From NCBI RefSeq assembly GCF_008107685.1, contig NZ_VIRF01000082.1:123343-187342 (forward strand): a stretch of DNA of 64,000 nt, read 5' to 3'. Positions within the stretch are counted from its first letter, which is position 1. Every line of letters starts with the position of its first letter. Positions 35,167-44,240 of this stretch are shown in pieces. The notes beneath the pieces were generated by a model. The model searched no databases, was not told where the DNA came from, and saw only the letters and a list, made by a program, of their open reading frames with translations. Made by a program: the position numbers and the translations under genes. Origin of the DNA: Novosphingobium sp. BW1 (GTDB lineage: Bacteria; Pseudomonadota; Alphaproteobacteria; Sphingomonadales; Sphingomonadaceae).

Positions 35167-36283
35167 GTGCAATGCGCTCCAGGATTTGGCGTGCGGCGGT
35201 CCCATCCCCGAACGGATTGTGCGCGCGTGCCATGGCCTCGTACGATTTCCTATCGTCGAGCAGAGTTGAGATTTCGGAAACGATGCGCGCGGGCGCGGTT
35301 CCCACCAGTTTGGCCGTCCCCGCCGCGACGCCCTCGGGCCGCTCGGTCGTCTCGCGCATGACGAGGACCGGTTTGCCCAGGGCGGGGGCTTCCTCCTGCA
35401 CGCCTCCCGAATCCGTGAGCATGATCTCGGCCAGGCTGAGCAGGCGTGCAAAGTGCGGATAGTCGAGCGGCTCGATCAGCGCGACGTTGGCCAGGCCCGC
35501 GAGCCGGGCGTTCATCACCGCGCGCACGTTGGGGTTGAGGTGCACGGGAAAGATCACGGCAGTGTCGGGCCTTGCGGCAATCTTGCGGATGGCGGTGGCG
35601 ATCCCCTCCATACCCTCGCCGAAATTCTCGCGCCGGTGGCTGGTTACGCCGATGATCCGCTTTCCGGCAAAGCGCTCTTCCAGTTGGGCGAGGCCCTGGG
35701 CCAGTTCGGGGCGCGCGGCGATCTGGCCGGTGACCCAGTGCAGCGCGTCGATCACGGTGTTGCCGGTCACGTGGACGCGCGTGGGATCGACGTTCTCTTT
35801 CACCAGCGCGCCTTGCGCTGTGCTGGTGGGTGCGAAGTGCAGGCTGGCCAGCGAACCGATGATCTTGCGGTTCACCTCTTCGGGCCAAGGGTGGTAGATG
35901 TTGTAGGAGCGCAGGCCCGCCTCGACATGGTCGACAGGGATCTGGCGGTAGTAGGCCGCAAGGCCGCCGGCCATCGCGGTCGCCGTATCGCCCTGCACGA
36001 TCACCCGGGCAGGCCGTACCGTATCCATGACTGTGCCAAGCCCGATTAGGAGCCGGGCGGTCAGTGCATCGAGGCTCTGGTCGGGCTGCATCACGTCGAG
36101 ATCATGGTCGGGCACGATCCCGGCGATTTCCAGGACCTGGTCGAGCATCTGGCGATGCTGGGCCGAGACACAGACGACGCATTCGAAGCGCGGGTCTGCC
36201 TTCAGCGCGTGGATGACGGGGAACAGCTTGATCGCCTCGGGGCGCGTACCGAAGACGATGAGAATGCGGGCGGGCTGCGTCAT
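35150..36283 (-). CDS. wecB: UDP-N-acetylglucosamine 2-epimerase (non-hydrolysing)
   Basis: Cytosolic epimerase of 377 aa converting UDP-GlcNAc to UDP-ManNAc. Family motifs are ILIVFGTRPEAIKLFPVI, QGDTATAMAGGLAAYY, HVEAGLRSYN and the C-terminal LTDSGGVQEEAPALGKPVL then MRETTERPEGVAAG. It is first in a two-gene operon with wecC. No glycosyltransferase or polymerase genes adjoin, so the polysaccharide locus lies elsewhere or is scattered. A hairpin at 36324-36345 (CATTCGCC/GGCGAATG) lies 41 bp upstream of the start and may mark the promoter-leader. Confidence 0.94.
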   Translation of the reverse strand: MTQPARILIVFGTRPEAIKLFPVIHALKADPRFECVVCVSAQHRQMLDQVLEIAGIVPDHDLDVMQPDQSLDALTARLLIGLGTVMDTVRPARVIVQGDTATAMAGGLAAYYRQIPVDHVEAGLRSYNIYHPWPEEVNRKIIGSLASLHFAPTSTAQGALVKENVDPTRVHVTGNTVIDALHWVTGQIAARPELAQGLAQLEERFAGKRIIGVTSHRRENFGEGMEGIATAIRKIAARPDTAVIFPVHLNPNVRAVMNARLAGLANVALIEPLDYPHFARLLSLAEIMLTDSGGVQEEAPALGKPVLVMRETTERPEGVAAGTAKLVGTAPARIVSEISTLLDDRKSYEAMARAHNPFGDGTAARQILERIAHEVGN

Positions 36284-36359
36284 GAGACCGGCTGTATCAG
36301 CGGAGTGTTAAGCAGGGAATAAGCATTCGCCGATCGGGGCGAATGGATTGGTCAAGCCT

Positions 36360-36516
36360 GAAAGTCAAAAGGATGACGTCGGAAGAAAAGTGATCGAGGG
36401 ACAATCGCCCCTTGACCCCGAAACAGGATACCTCGCGAGTGTCAGCCGAGGTGGCGCAAGGAAGCTGAGGTGGCAGGTTCGACGAGCCCGAGGGCGATGG
36501 CCCTCGGACTTATTTG
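36360..36516 (+). ncRNA. Candidate small RNA, copy A (paralogue of the 44.1-kb element)
   Basis: This stretch holds no gene but shares blocks with 44075-44230: CCTTGACCCC(G/A)AA at 36410-36422, an AGCTGAG block, and GAGCCCGAGGGCGATGG..CCTCGGA at the 3' end. The last forms a perfect 8-bp stem with a GATG loop (36488-36507) followed by an AT-rich ACTTATTT tail on the plus strand, like an intrinsic terminator. The distance from the first block to the hairpin is 78 bases here and 80 in copy B. The 5' end is not determined, and no known RNA family was recognised with confidence. Confidence 0.6.
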
Positions 36517-36532
36517 CTGTTGCTCTGATGAC

Positions 36533-37264
36533 TTATGCCGCAGGCTTGCGCGCGAACCACAGGGTATGAGGGTAGGACGTGCCGCTCGGGCGCGAGCCGA
36601 CGGTGCGGGCGGTCACGGCAAAGCCGGCCTCCTCAAGGCGCGTGGTGAATGCGGGATCGAACCAGGCCGACCAGACAGCGAGGATGCCGCCAGGGCGCAG
36701 TGCGCGCAGGGAGCCGGCGAGGCCCTTGGGCGAATAGAGCCCGTCGTTTTGCCAGCGGGTGAGCCCCTCGGGTCCATTGTCGACGTCGAGCAGGATGGCA
36801 TCGTAGCCCTCGCGCGCGGCGCCGATGAGCATGGCGACGTCATCTTCCACGATCATCACGCGCGGATCGTCGAGGCAGCCGTCGGTGAGTTTGTGCATGG
36901 GGCCACGCGCCCAGGCGAGGATCTCGGGCACGATTTCGGCCACGCATACGCCTGCATCTGCGGGAAGGGCCGACAGCGCGGCGCGCAGGGTAAAGCCCAT
37001 GCCATAGCCGCCGATCAGCATCTGCACGTCCGGGCGGCCCGAGAGCATGTCGCAGGTCATGACGGCCAGCGCCTCTTCCGAAGCATTGGCCTCGGTGCTC
37101 ATCAGCTCGGTATCTTCAAGCAGGATGGTGAAGGCATCGCCGTGCTGGACAAGGCGCATCTCCACGCCCTCGGGCACAAAGGCCGTGCCAAGCAGCACGT
37201 CACCGCTGGTGTCGATGGGACTGGTGTCGATCAGAGCCGCGGCGGTAGATTGGGAAAGGGCCAT
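36533..37264 (-). CDS. Spermidine-synthase-like SAM-fold protein
   Basis: Protein of 243 aa with the polyamine-synthase/methyltransferase Rossmann fold. QMLIGGYGMGFTLRAALSAL is the nucleotide-binding glycine loop, VCVAEIVPEILAWARGPM the acidic strand, and DAILLDVDNGPEGLTRWQND the D-x-D-N region. It lacks the canonical GGGDGG of spermidine synthase, so the reaction is uncertain; many such proteins occur as stand-alone paralogues. The ATG at 37264 is chosen over an upstream TTG. Copy A of the candidate RNA lies just past its 3' end. Confidence 0.78.
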   Translation of the reverse strand: MALSQSTAAALIDTSPIDTSGDVLLGTAFVPEGVEMRLVQHGDAFTILLEDTELMSTEANASEEALAVMTCDMLSGRPDVQMLIGGYGMGFTLRAALSALPADAGVCVAEIVPEILAWARGPMHKLTDGCLDDPRVMIVEDDVAMLIGAAREGYDAILLDVDNGPEGLTRWQNDGLYSPKGLAGSLRALRPGGILAVWSAWFDPAFTTRLEEAGFAVTARTVGSRPSGTSYPHTLWFARKPAA

Positions 37265-37475
37265 GCGCAATTGAGGTCCTGCCGTGTAAGCAAGAGCGCG
37301 GCGCGTCTCTCAGCCGGGACATGCCTACACGATGATGGCCCCGATCCCCCTCGGCATGGGCGAGGCGAGGGAGGATGGCAATACGTGGCCGCTCAAAGGT
37401 GAAATCGGCTGTGGATGGGGAGCTGTGCATCGGTTCTGCTTGCTCCTTGCCGCGGCCTTGGGCATGCACGCGCGC

Positions 37476-38030
37476 ATGGCAATTCTGAGCGACAAGTGGA
37501 TTCGGCAGCAGGCCCGCGAAAACGGCATGATCGAGCCGTTCGTGGAGGCCCAGCGCCGCGATGGCTGCATCTCCTACGGGCTTTCGTCCTATGGCTACGA
37601 CGCGCGCGTAGCGCCCGAGTTCAAGATCTTCACCAACGTCGATTCCGCGATCGTCGACCCCAAGGATTTCGCCAGCAACTCCTTCGTCGACCGTGAGACT
37701 GATGTCTGCGTGATCCCGCCCAACTCCTTTGCGCTCGCGCGCACGGTCGAGTACTTCCGCGTGCCCAAGGACGTGCTGGTCATCTGCCTTGGCAAGAGCA
37801 CCTATGCGCGCTGTGGGATCATCGTGAACGTCACCCCGCTGGAACCGGGCTGGGAAGGGCACGTCACGCTCGAATTCTCGAACACGACGCCGCTGCCCGC
37901 GCGCATCTACGCGAACGAGGGCGCCTGCCAGTTCCTGTTCCTGAAGGGCAACGAGCCGTGCGAGATTAGCTATGCGGACCGCGCGGGCAAGTACATGGGC
38001 CAGCGCGGGGTTACACTCCCGCGTCTGTGA
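37476..38030 (+). CDS. dcd: dCTP deaminase
   Basis: Cytosolic enzyme of 184 aa that deaminates dCTP to dUTP for thymidylate synthesis. Motifs: [11 protein letters not shown] at the N-terminus, [15 protein letters not shown], the [11 protein letters not shown] loop, and [20 protein letters not shown] with the catalytic glutamate. The C-terminus ([14 protein letters not shown]) is typical. The ATG at 37476 gives the normal family length; further upstream the frame is not family-like. Its last 20 bases overlap the 3' end of the convergent transglutaminase gene. Confidence 0.95.
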   Translation: MAILSDKWIRQQARENGMIEPFVEAQRRDGCISYGLSSYGYDARVAPEFKIFTNVDSAIVDPKDFASNSFVDRETDVCVIPPNSFALARTVEYFRVPKDVLVICLGKSTYARCGIIVNVTPLEPGWEGHVTLEFSNTTPLPARIYANEGACQFLFLKGNEPCEISYADRAGKYMGQRGVTLPRL

Positions 38031-38802
38031 TCCGGCGCACGGCCACGCTCTGGCGAACTAGCTCGAGCTGGCCGTAACTGGTGAGAAACGAAGCATCGGC
38101 GGCATCGCGCCCGATGCCGATCTTGGCCATTTCGCTGGCCCTGGCCATCCCCGTGCAGTCGACCAGATGCCAGCACCCGTCGAGGAAGACTTCGGCAACC
38201 GCATGGAAGTCGGGCGGATCGACGTCCGGCCCGTAGACGCTGGCAAAGCGCGCGGGGATCGCGCTCGCCCGGGTGAGCGCGATCATGAGGTGCGCATAGT
38301 CGCGGCACACGCCCTTGCCTGCGTGAAAGGTGTCCGCAGCCGTCGTCTGGGCATCGCTCGCGCCCGGTTCGTAGGACAGCGTGGCGGCGATCCAGTCGCG
38401 AATGGCGGCGACCCGCGCGCCGCCTTGCGTGCCCGGAAAGGTATCTTCGACAAAATCCTGGAAGGTGTCGGCTGGACAAAAGCGCGAGGCCATGAGGTAG
38501 TCGACCGTCTCGCCCGGTAGCATATGCGGTGGCGTTGCGGGCAGGGGCTCGATCTCGGTGACAAGGCGGTGAACCTCGACCTCGGCGGTGTAGCGCACGT
38601 GGAGTGGCTGGTCGGTGCGCAGCCAGATCCGCTCGCCAATGCTGGCCTGGCCCGGCACTCGGGCGAAATGGTCGCTGGGAGGAAGCTCGATATGTGGTGC
38701 GCGCACCAGCTGCTCGGGGATCATCGCCGCCTCGATCTGGAGGAGGATGTCGGCCGTGCCGGACAGCGCGTAGTGAAGCTCGGTCTCAATCGCAATTGCC
38801 AT
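38011..38802 (-). CDS. Transglutaminase-like cysteine protease family protein
   Basis: Protein of 263 aa. An N-terminal beta-rich domain is followed by a transglutaminase core whose triad is visible: Cys in [19 protein letters not shown], His in [15 protein letters not shown], Asp in WHLVDCTG. Bacterial members act as proteases, amidases or peptide ligases, and the target is unknown. There is no signal peptide. It overlaps the 3' end of dcd by 20 bases tail to tail, and no operon partner is apparent. Confidence 0.88.
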   Translation of the reverse strand: MAIAIETELHYALSGTADILLQIEAAMIPEQLVRAPHIELPPSDHFARVPGQASIGERIWLRTDQPLHVRYTAEVEVHRLVTEIEPLPATPPHMLPGETVDYLMASRFCPADTFQDFVEDTFPGTQGGARVAAIRDWIAATLSYEPGASDAQTTAADTFHAGKGVCRDYAHLMIALTRASAIPARFASVYGPDVDPPDFHAVAEVFLDGCWHLVDCTGMARASEMAKIGIGRDAADASFLTSYGQLELVRQSVAVRRITDAGV

Positions 38803-38871
38803 GGGGCCCCTCGCGCCGCAGCGGATATCTTACCGCTTAATGCGCGAGGGGCGCGAAGGCTCCGCAGCCGG

Positions 38872-39798
38872 TCAGCTTTTCTTTGTTTTCTTCACATGGT
38901 CGCTACGTCCGAAGTCGGGGCGCGAATCGTCCTGGCCTTCCTCGATGATCGAGCGGCGGATGGCGCGGGTGCGGGTGAACTGGTCGAACAGGGCCTCGCC
39001 ATCGCCCACCCGGATCGCGCGCTGGAGCGCGGTCAGGTCCTCGGTAAAGCGCTGGAGCATGGTCAGCACCGCCTCCTTGTTGGACAGGAAGACATCGCGC
39101 CACATCGTCGGGTCCGAGGCGGCAATGCGCGTGAAGTCTCGGAAGCCACCCGCCGAGTACTTGATGACTTCGCTCTGGGTCACGTCCTCCAGGTCCGAGG
39201 CCGTACCCACGATGGTGTAGGCTATGAGGTGGGGCAGGTGGCTGGTGACCGCGAGCACGAGATCGTGGTGCTCGGGCGACATCAGCTCGACGTTGGCGCC
39301 CAGCGTCTCCCAGAATTCGACCAGCGTGGTGAGCTTGAGGAGATCGGTGTGCTCGGGCGGGGTGACGATGCACCAGCGGCCCTGGAACAGCGAGGCAAAA
39401 CCGGCGTCGGGACCGGAATTCTCGGTGCCTGCAACGGGGTGCGCGGGGATCACGATATGATCGGGCAGAGCCTGCGCCAAATCGGCGGCAATGCGCTTCT
39501 TGGATGAGCCCACGTCGCTGACGAGGCATTCAGGCGGGATTGCATTGCGCAAGGGCTTGGCCGCCTTGCCGATAGCGCCCGGCGGCACGCAGAAGATGAC
39601 AAGTTCGGCCTCGGCCACGGCTTCCTCTGCCGTGTCGCATACCGTGTGGCACAGGCTGCGCTCGGCCGCGCGGGCGCGCGTGCCGGGATCGAGGTCGTAG
39701 CCAGTGACGCGCGCTTCGGGCAGGTATTCCTGGATGGCGAGGCCGATCGAGCCGCCCTGAAGGCCAAGCCCGATAATGGCGATCTGCGAAAAGGTCAT
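38872..39798 (-). CDS. tyrA: Prephenate/arogenate dehydrogenase
   Basis: Enzyme of 308 aa for tyrosine synthesis, oxidising prephenate (or arogenate) with NAD(P). The nucleotide site is [20 protein letters not shown], and the dehydrogenase core contains [20 protein letters not shown] and the catalytic-histidine region [20 protein letters not shown]. No chorismate mutase or ACT domain is fused. It overlaps hisC by 4 bases. This pairing, with a HisC-like aminotransferase upstream, is a common alphaproteobacterial tyrosine unit and leaves prephenate versus arogenate preference open. Confidence 0.91.
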   Translation of the reverse strand: MTFSQIAIIGLGLQGGSIGLAIQEYLPEARVTGYDLDPGTRARAAERSLCHTVCDTAEEAVAEAELVIFCVPPGAIGKAAKPLRNAIPPECLVSDVGSSKKRIAADLAQALPDHIVIPAHPVAGTENSGPDAGFASLFQGRWCIVTPPEHTDLLKLTTLVEFWETLGANVELMSPEHHDLVLAVTSHLPHLIAYTIVGTASDLEDVTQSEVIKYSAGGFRDFTRIAASDPTMWRDVFLSNKEAVLTMLQRFTEDLTALQRAIRVGDGEALFDQFTRTRAIRRSIIEEGQDDSRPDFGRSDHVKKTKKS

Positions 39799-40913
39799 CC
39801 GGCCGCCTCCGCCATTTCGGCCAGTGCGTCGGCCATGGCATCCATGTCCACGCGCTTGCCGATGGTGAACCGCAGCGCCTGGGGCAGGCCCTGTCCAGGC
39901 AGCCAGCGCACGATGTAGCCGCGTTCGGCAAGGCCGTTGTAGGCCGCCTCGGCGGTGAGCGCGCCTTCGAACAGGACGAGGACGAAGTTGGCCTGGCTCG
40001 GCAGCGGGCGCAGGCCGTGATTGCCCAGAGCCTCCAGCTTGTCCACGAAACGCGCGCGCTCTTCCAGGTTGTGCGTGAAGCTGCGTTCGATAAAGGCAGT
40101 GTCGCCCAAGGCGGCGAGCGCGCTCGCCTGCGCGGTGACCGAGACGTTGAAGGGCCCGCGGATGCGGTTCAGCGTGTCGATGATCGCAGGCGCCCCGGTG
40201 CCCCAGCCCACGCGCTCGCCGGCAAGGCCGAAGATCTTGGAGAAGGTGCGCGTGACAAGAACGTTCTCGTGCGTGGCGGCAAGCGTAAAAGCGCCGTCCT
40301 CGTCCTCGGCGGGCACGTATTCGCCATAGGCCTGGTCGATCACCAGCAGCACGTCGGAGGGGAGGGCGGCGTGCAGGCGCGCGATCTCGCCCTTGGGCAG
40401 GTACGAACCGGTCGGGTTGTTCGGATTGGCGAGGAAGACCACGCGGGTTTTCTCGGTGACGAGGCTGAGCAGCGCATCGACATCGGTGCCGTAATCCGCA
40501 TCGGGCGCGACGACGGGCACTGCGCCGCAGCGCCTGGCCGCGATGTCGTAAACCGCAAAACCATAGCGGACGTAGATGACTTCATCGCCCGGCCCGGCAT
40601 AGCCTTGCGCGGCAAGGTTCAGGATCTCGTCCGAGCCGGTGCCCATGACCACGCGCGCGGCCTCAAGGCCATGGCGCGCGGCAATAGCTTCGCGCAGCGT
40701 GCGGCTGTCGGGATCGGGATAGAGCGAGGGCGGCACCGTTTCCTGGCGAGCGGCGAGGGCGGCCTCGCTCGTGCCCAGCGGGTTCTCGTTCGCCGAGAGC
40801 TTTATCAGCGGCTTGCCATCGGCTCCGGCCGACTTGCCCGGGACATAGGCATGGATCGCCTTGATCCACGGCTTGGGGGCAGGGGCGGGCTTGGACGTCG
40901 TGGTTTCGCTCAT
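39795..40913 (-). CDS. hisC: Histidinol-phosphate/aromatic aminotransferase
   Basis: PLP class I/II aminotransferase of 372 aa, HisC type. [20 protein letters not shown] is the N-terminal family motif. [19 protein letters not shown] carries the [12 protein letters not shown] the active-site Asp/Tyr, and [18 protein letters not shown] the Schiff-base lysine. The start at 40913 (MSETTTSKP) is taken, since upstream sequence is non-coding and rich in repeats. Being in an operon with tyrA and far from a his operon, it may serve aromatic as well as histidinol-phosphate transamination (inference). Confidence 0.9.
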   Translation of the reverse strand: MSETTTSKPAPAPKPWIKAIHAYVPGKSAGADGKPLIKLSANENPLGTSEAALAARQETVPPSLYPDPDSRTLREAIAARHGLEAARVVMGTGSDEILNLAAQGYAGPGDEVIYVRYGFAVYDIAARRCGAVPVVAPDADYGTDVDALLSLVTEKTRVVFLANPNNPTGSYLPKGEIARLHAALPSDVLLVIDQAYGEYVPAEDEDGAFTLAATHENVLVTRTFSKIFGLAGERVGWGTGAPAIIDTLNRIRGPFNVSVTAQASALAALGDTAFIERSFTHNLEERARFVDKLEALGNHGLRPLPSQANFVLVLFEGALTAEAAYNGLAERGYIVRWLPGQGLPQALRFTIGKRVDMDAMADALAEMAEAAG

Positions 40914-40975
40914 AGTGGGCGCGCCTTTACCCCAGCCATGGCGCGATTGCACCTGTCATTTCGAGAAGCCCTGCG

Positions 40976-41157
40976 CTGTTCGCAGTGCAGGTGCGAAAAA
41001 GATGAGAGAAGTTTAAACTCTGTTCGCAGTCTGAACCTTGTCTCGGCTTAAAAGACCGTATGTTTTCGCAGAAAATCAACCCCTGCAAGGGCTTCGCAGA
41101 TGCGGCACGCAGAGTTTGACAGCGGGTGTCTAATCCGGGAAGCTGTAGCCCTGTCAA
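40976..41157. promoter_or_regulatory. Repeat-rich control region between hisC and metX
   Basis: The 255-bp divergent gap contains TTCGCAG four times in the same orientation (40979, 41023, 41065, 41093). The first two are part of an identical 11-mer, CTGTTCGCAGT, at 40976 and 41020, exactly 44 bp apart. A reverse-strand TTCGCA lies at 40992-40997. Closer to metX, TTGACA (41116-41121) pairs with TGTCAA (41152-41157), with an adjoining GGG/CCC, giving a hairpin just upstream of the metX start. These look like operator sites and a leader structure. I could not match them to SAM-II or SAM/SAH riboswitches. Confidence 0.5.
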
Positions 41158-41168
41158 TCAAAGTTTCC

Positions 41169-42275
41169 ATGGCTACAGCACACATCATCGATCCCACCCA
41201 GGTGCTCACACTCGATGAGCCACTCACGCTCGACAGCGGCCAGACGCTGCCCGGCGTGGAAATCGCTTACGAAACTCACGGCCGCCTCAACGCGGCCAAG
41301 GACAACGCGATCCTGATCTGCCACGCGCTGACCGGCGATCACCACGTTGTCTCGGACCACCCGCTTACCGGCAAGCCGGGCTGGTGGGTGCGCATGGTGG
41401 GTCCCGGCAAGCCGATCAACACCGACCGCTATTTTATCATCTGCGCCAACGTCATCGGCTCGTGCATGGGTTCAACCGGCCCGGCCAGCCTTGCCCCCGA
41501 TGGCGAACCCTGGGCGATGCGCTTTCCGGTCATCACCATCCGCGACATGGTACGTGGGCACGTCGCGCTTCTCGATTCGCTTGAGATCGACACACTTCAC
41601 GCGGTCGTCGGAGGCTCGATGGGGGGCATGCAGACGCTCTCGCTAGCCGCCAACTTTCCGGAGCGTGCCCGCGCGGTGCTCGTCCTGGCCTCGACCGCGC
41701 GCCACTCGGCCCAGAACATCGGCTTCCACGAGCTGGGGCGCCAGGCCATCATGGCCGACAATTCCTGGCGCGAGGGCGACTACTACGGCTTCGAGGACAG
41801 CCCGGAGAAAGGCCTGGCCGTCGCCCGCATGGCCGCGCACATCACCTATCTGTCCGAGGAAGGGCTGACCAAGAAGTTCGGCCGTCGCCTCCAGGATCGC
41901 TCGGAAAAAACCTTCGGCTTCGATGCGGATTTCCAAATCGAATCGTACCTGCGCTACCAGGGGATCTCGTTCTCCAACCGCTTTGATGCGAATTCCTACC
42001 TCTACATCACCCGCGCGATGGATTATTTCGATCTGGCCGAAGAACACGGCGGCCGTCTTGCCAACGCGTTCCGTCGGTCCAAGGCGCGCTTCTGCCTTGT
42101 CAGCTTCGACACCGACTGGCTCTATCCCACGTCCGCCTCGCGCACCGTGGTCCAGGCCCTGAACGCGGCGGGCAAGCCGGTTAGTTTCGTTGAACTTTCC
42201 GCGCCCTATGGGCACGATTCCTTCCTGCTCGATGTCCCCGCTCTGGACCGCGTGGTGGCCGGGTTCCTGGGATGA
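41169..42275 (+). CDS. metX: Homoserine O-acetyltransferase
   Basis: Alpha/beta-hydrolase-fold acyltransferase of 368 aa, first committed step of methionine synthesis (acetyl-CoA or succinyl-CoA to homoserine). The nucleophile elbow is [20 protein letters not shown]. The acid is in [15 protein letters not shown] and the histidine in [10 protein letters not shown]. The ATG at 41169 is preferred over a GTG/ATG 23 codons upstream that lies in the hairpin leader. It overlaps the GNAT gene by 4 bases, and metW follows, the usual metX-metW association. Confidence 0.94.
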   Translation: MATAHIIDPTQVLTLDEPLTLDSGQTLPGVEIAYETHGRLNAAKDNAILICHALTGDHHVVSDHPLTGKPGWWVRMVGPGKPINTDRYFIICANVIGSCMGSTGPASLAPDGEPWAMRFPVITIRDMVRGHVALLDSLEIDTLHAVVGGSMGGMQTLSLAANFPERARAVLVLASTARHSAQNIGFHELGRQAIMADNSWREGDYYGFEDSPEKGLAVARMAAHITYLSEEGLTKKFGRRLQDRSEKTFGFDADFQIESYLRYQGISFSNRFDANSYLYITRAMDYFDLAEEHGGRLANAFRRSKARFCLVSFDTDWLYPTSASRTVVQALNAAGKPVSFVELSAPYGHDSFLLDVPALDRVVAGFLG

Positions 42276-42709
42276 TCGAACTGAGCGATGACCCATCGCG
42301 CCTCGACGTGGCGCGCATTCACGGCTGGCTGGCCTCCAGCTACTGGTCGGCCGGCATCGCGCGCGAAAAGGTCGAACGCCAGATCGCCGGATCGCATTGC
42401 CTCGGGGCCTATCGCGCCGAGGACGGGCAGCAGGTCGGCTTTGCCCGAGCCATCAGCGACCGTGCCAGCTTCGCCTGGCTGGCCGATGTCTGGGTGGTCG
42501 AGGAGGCGCGCGGACAAGGCCTGGGCCGTTCGCTCGTGAGCTGGTTTCTCGATCATCCCGACTACGCCGATGTGCGCCGCTTCGCGCTCGCCACCTGGGA
42601 TGCGCACGATGTGTACGCCCCGCTGGGCTTCGCCGCGCCGAGCCGCCCCGATCGCCTGATGGAGCGGCTCTCACCCACCTTGAAGCAGATGCTGGAAGAT
42701 ACGCCATGA
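42272..42709 (+). CDS. GNAT-family N-acetyltransferase
   Basis: Acetyltransferase of 145 aa. The acetyl-CoA pyrophosphate-binding loop is [20 protein letters not shown] (R-G-Q-G-L-G). The preceding strand FAWLADVWV and the late [14 protein letters not shown] complete the fold. It is translationally coupled to both metX and metW by ATGA overlaps. Its insertion between two methionine genes suggests a related but unknown role, perhaps acetylating an amino-acid intermediate or the neighbouring enzyme. Confidence 0.85.
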   Translation: MIELSDDPSRLDVARIHGWLASSYWSAGIAREKVERQIAGSHCLGAYRAEDGQQVGFARAISDRASFAWLADVWVVEEARGQGLGRSLVSWFLDHPDYADVRRFALATWDAHDVYAPLGFAAPSRPDRLMERLSPTLKQMLEDTP

Positions 42710-43302
42710 CCGCGCTTCGTCCCGACCTTGCCGTCATCGCCGAAAACGTCGCGGCCGGATCGAGCGTGCTCGACGTGGGTTGCGGAGACGGCACGCTGCT
42801 TGCCGCGCTGCGCGATGAAAAGCACTGCGATACGCGCGGCATGGAACTCGTGCCCGCGAATGTGGGCGCCTGCGTCGCGCGGGGGCTCTCGGTGATCCAG
42901 GGCGATGCCGACCGTGATACCGTGTTCTACCCTGACAAGTCGGTCGATTATGCGATCCTCTCGCAGACCCTGCAGACGACCATGCGCCCCGACCTCGTGC
43001 TCGACGAACTGCTGCGCATTGGCGAGAAAGCCTTCGTCAGCTTTCCCAATTTCGCCTTCTGGCGCGTGCGTTTTTCGCTCCTGCTGCGTGGACGCATGCC
43101 GATTACCCGCATGCTGCCGGTCGTGTGGTACCAGACGCCCAATATCCACCACGTCACCATCCAGGATTTCCGCAGGTTGCTGAAGGACAGGGGCATCACC
43201 ATCGAGGGCAACTGGTTCCTCTCGGGCGATACCTCCTGCCGGACGGCTGCGGCCAACTTCCTGGCCGAGCACGCAATCTTCCTTCTTTCGCGCGCGGCCT
43301 GA
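42706..43302 (+). CDS. metW: Methionine biosynthesis protein MetW
   Basis: Methyltransferase-like protein of 198 aa. The SAM site is SSVLDVGCGDGTLLAALRDE; the family signature DYAILSQTLQTTMRPDLVLD and the basic VSFPNFAFWRVRFSLLLRG follow. MetW binds and activates MetX for homoserine acylation in many proteobacteria. Start at 42706 overlaps the GNAT stop. It is the last gene of the metX operon. Confidence 0.93.
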   Translation: MTALRPDLAVIAENVAAGSSVLDVGCGDGTLLAALRDEKHCDTRGMELVPANVGACVARGLSVIQGDADRDTVFYPDKSVDYAILSQTLQTTMRPDLVLDELLRIGEKAFVSFPNFAFWRVRFSLLLRGRMPITRMLPVVWYQTPNIHHVTIQDFRRLLKDRGITIEGNWFLSGDTSCRTAAANFLAEHAIFLLSRAA

Positions 43303-43382
43303 GTTATCCACTCCATTCCCGGCGCGTCGCGCCCCCTTCCGGCTGGACGCCCCGGGGTGCGACGGGCAAGGATTGCATCATC

Positions 43383-44054
43383 ATGTGGCACATCTTCCAG
43401 TTTCCCCTCTGCCCCTTCAGCCGCAAGGTTCGCCTGCTCATGGCCGAGAAGGGCATCGCCTACGAACTCCAGACCACGCGCCCCTGGGAGGGCGAGGATC
43501 GCCTGTTCCAGATGAACCCTGCCGGGCGCACGCCGGTGGTGCAGGAGACGAGCAAGAATATTGTTCTCGCCGACAGCCGTGCGATCTGTGAATACTTCGA
43601 AGAAACGGTGGAGCGCGGCGCGCTCATCAGCGGCACCAGCCAGCAGCGCGCCGAGATCCGCCGTCTGATCGCGATGTTCGACGAAAATTTCTTCCTCGAC
43701 GTGACAGCCCCCCTGCTGCACGAGAAGATGAAAAAGCGTTTGGTCCTGCGCCAGTCGCCAGATGCACGTCTGCTGCGCGATGCCATGCGTCTGGCGCACG
43801 ACTATCTCGACTACATAGATTACCTGATCGACAACCGCCCCTGGCTGGCGGGCTCTACCATGACCCTGGCGGACCTTGCTGCGGCCGCGCAGATCTCGGT
43901 CGCGGATTACCTCGGCGGCCTCGACTGGTCGAGCCACGAACAGGCGCGGGGCTGGTATCTCGTAATGAAGTCGCGCCCGAGCTTCCGGCCCCTACTGAGT
44001 GAGCGCATGGAAGTGATCCAGCCGCCCAGCCATTACGGTGAAGTCGATATCTGA
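43383..44054 (+). CDS. Glutathione S-transferase family protein
   Basis: Protein of 223 aa. The N-terminal thioredoxin fold contains FQFPLCPFSRKVRLLMAEKG, with a CPFS motif that supplies Cys/Ser rather than Tyr, suggesting thiol-transfer (omega/beta-like) chemistry. NPAGRTPVV and LADSRAICEYFEET are the glutathione-binding cis-Pro and SNAIL-like regions. The C-terminal helical domain has GSTMTLADLAAAAQISVADY. It is 80 bp downstream of metW and may be transcribed separately. The substrate is unknown. Confidence 0.88.
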   Translation: MWHIFQFPLCPFSRKVRLLMAEKGIAYELQTTRPWEGEDRLFQMNPAGRTPVVQETSKNIVLADSRAICEYFEETVERGALISGTSQQRAEIRRLIAMFDENFFLDVTAPLLHEKMKKRLVLRQSPDARLLRDAMRLAHDYLDYIDYLIDNRPWLAGSTMTLADLAAAAQISVADYLGGLDWSSHEQARGWYLVMKSRPSFRPLLSERMEVIQPPSHYGEVDI

Positions 44055-44074
44055 GACGCGGCGCGCGTTCAGAA

Positions 44075-44230
44075 TAAAGGCCGCAGGCAAAAGTCACTTG
44101 CCAAGAGGCCATCGCACCTTGACCCCAAAGCGAACGATCTCTCCTCCCGCACCCCCACCATAGCTGAGAAACGTGAGGTCGCCCGTTTTGGGGAGCCCGA
44201 GGGCGATGGTCCTCGGAACTATTCTTTTAA
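44075..44230 (+). ncRNA. Candidate small RNA, copy B (paralogue of the 36.4-kb element)
   Basis: Shares with copy A the CCTTGACCCCAAA block (44117-44129), AGCTGAG (44162-44168) and the hairpin block GAGCCCGAGGGCGATGGTCCTCGGA. The stem (44197-44216) differs at one base, turning a G-C pair into G-U, so pairing is kept. An AACTATTCTTTTAAA tail follows on the plus strand. Between the blocks lies a pyrimidine-rich CTCTCCTCCCGCACCCC, able in principle to pair with ribosome-binding sites. No coding frame fits. Confidence 0.6.
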
Positions 44231-44240
44231 ATTATAGCTT

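Noticed and set aside
39795..40913. hisC as part of a histidine operon
   Set aside because: No other his gene is adjacent; the partner is tyrA, so a tyrosine or dual role fits better.
41116..41150. TTGACA as a -35 promoter box for metX
   Set aside because: No acceptable -10 sequence lies at the right distance, and the hexamer is explained equally well as a hairpin arm.
40920..41168. SAM-II or SAM/SAH riboswitch upstream of metX
   Set aside because: The conserved cores of these riboswitches are not found. Only an unrelated hairpin and direct repeats are present.
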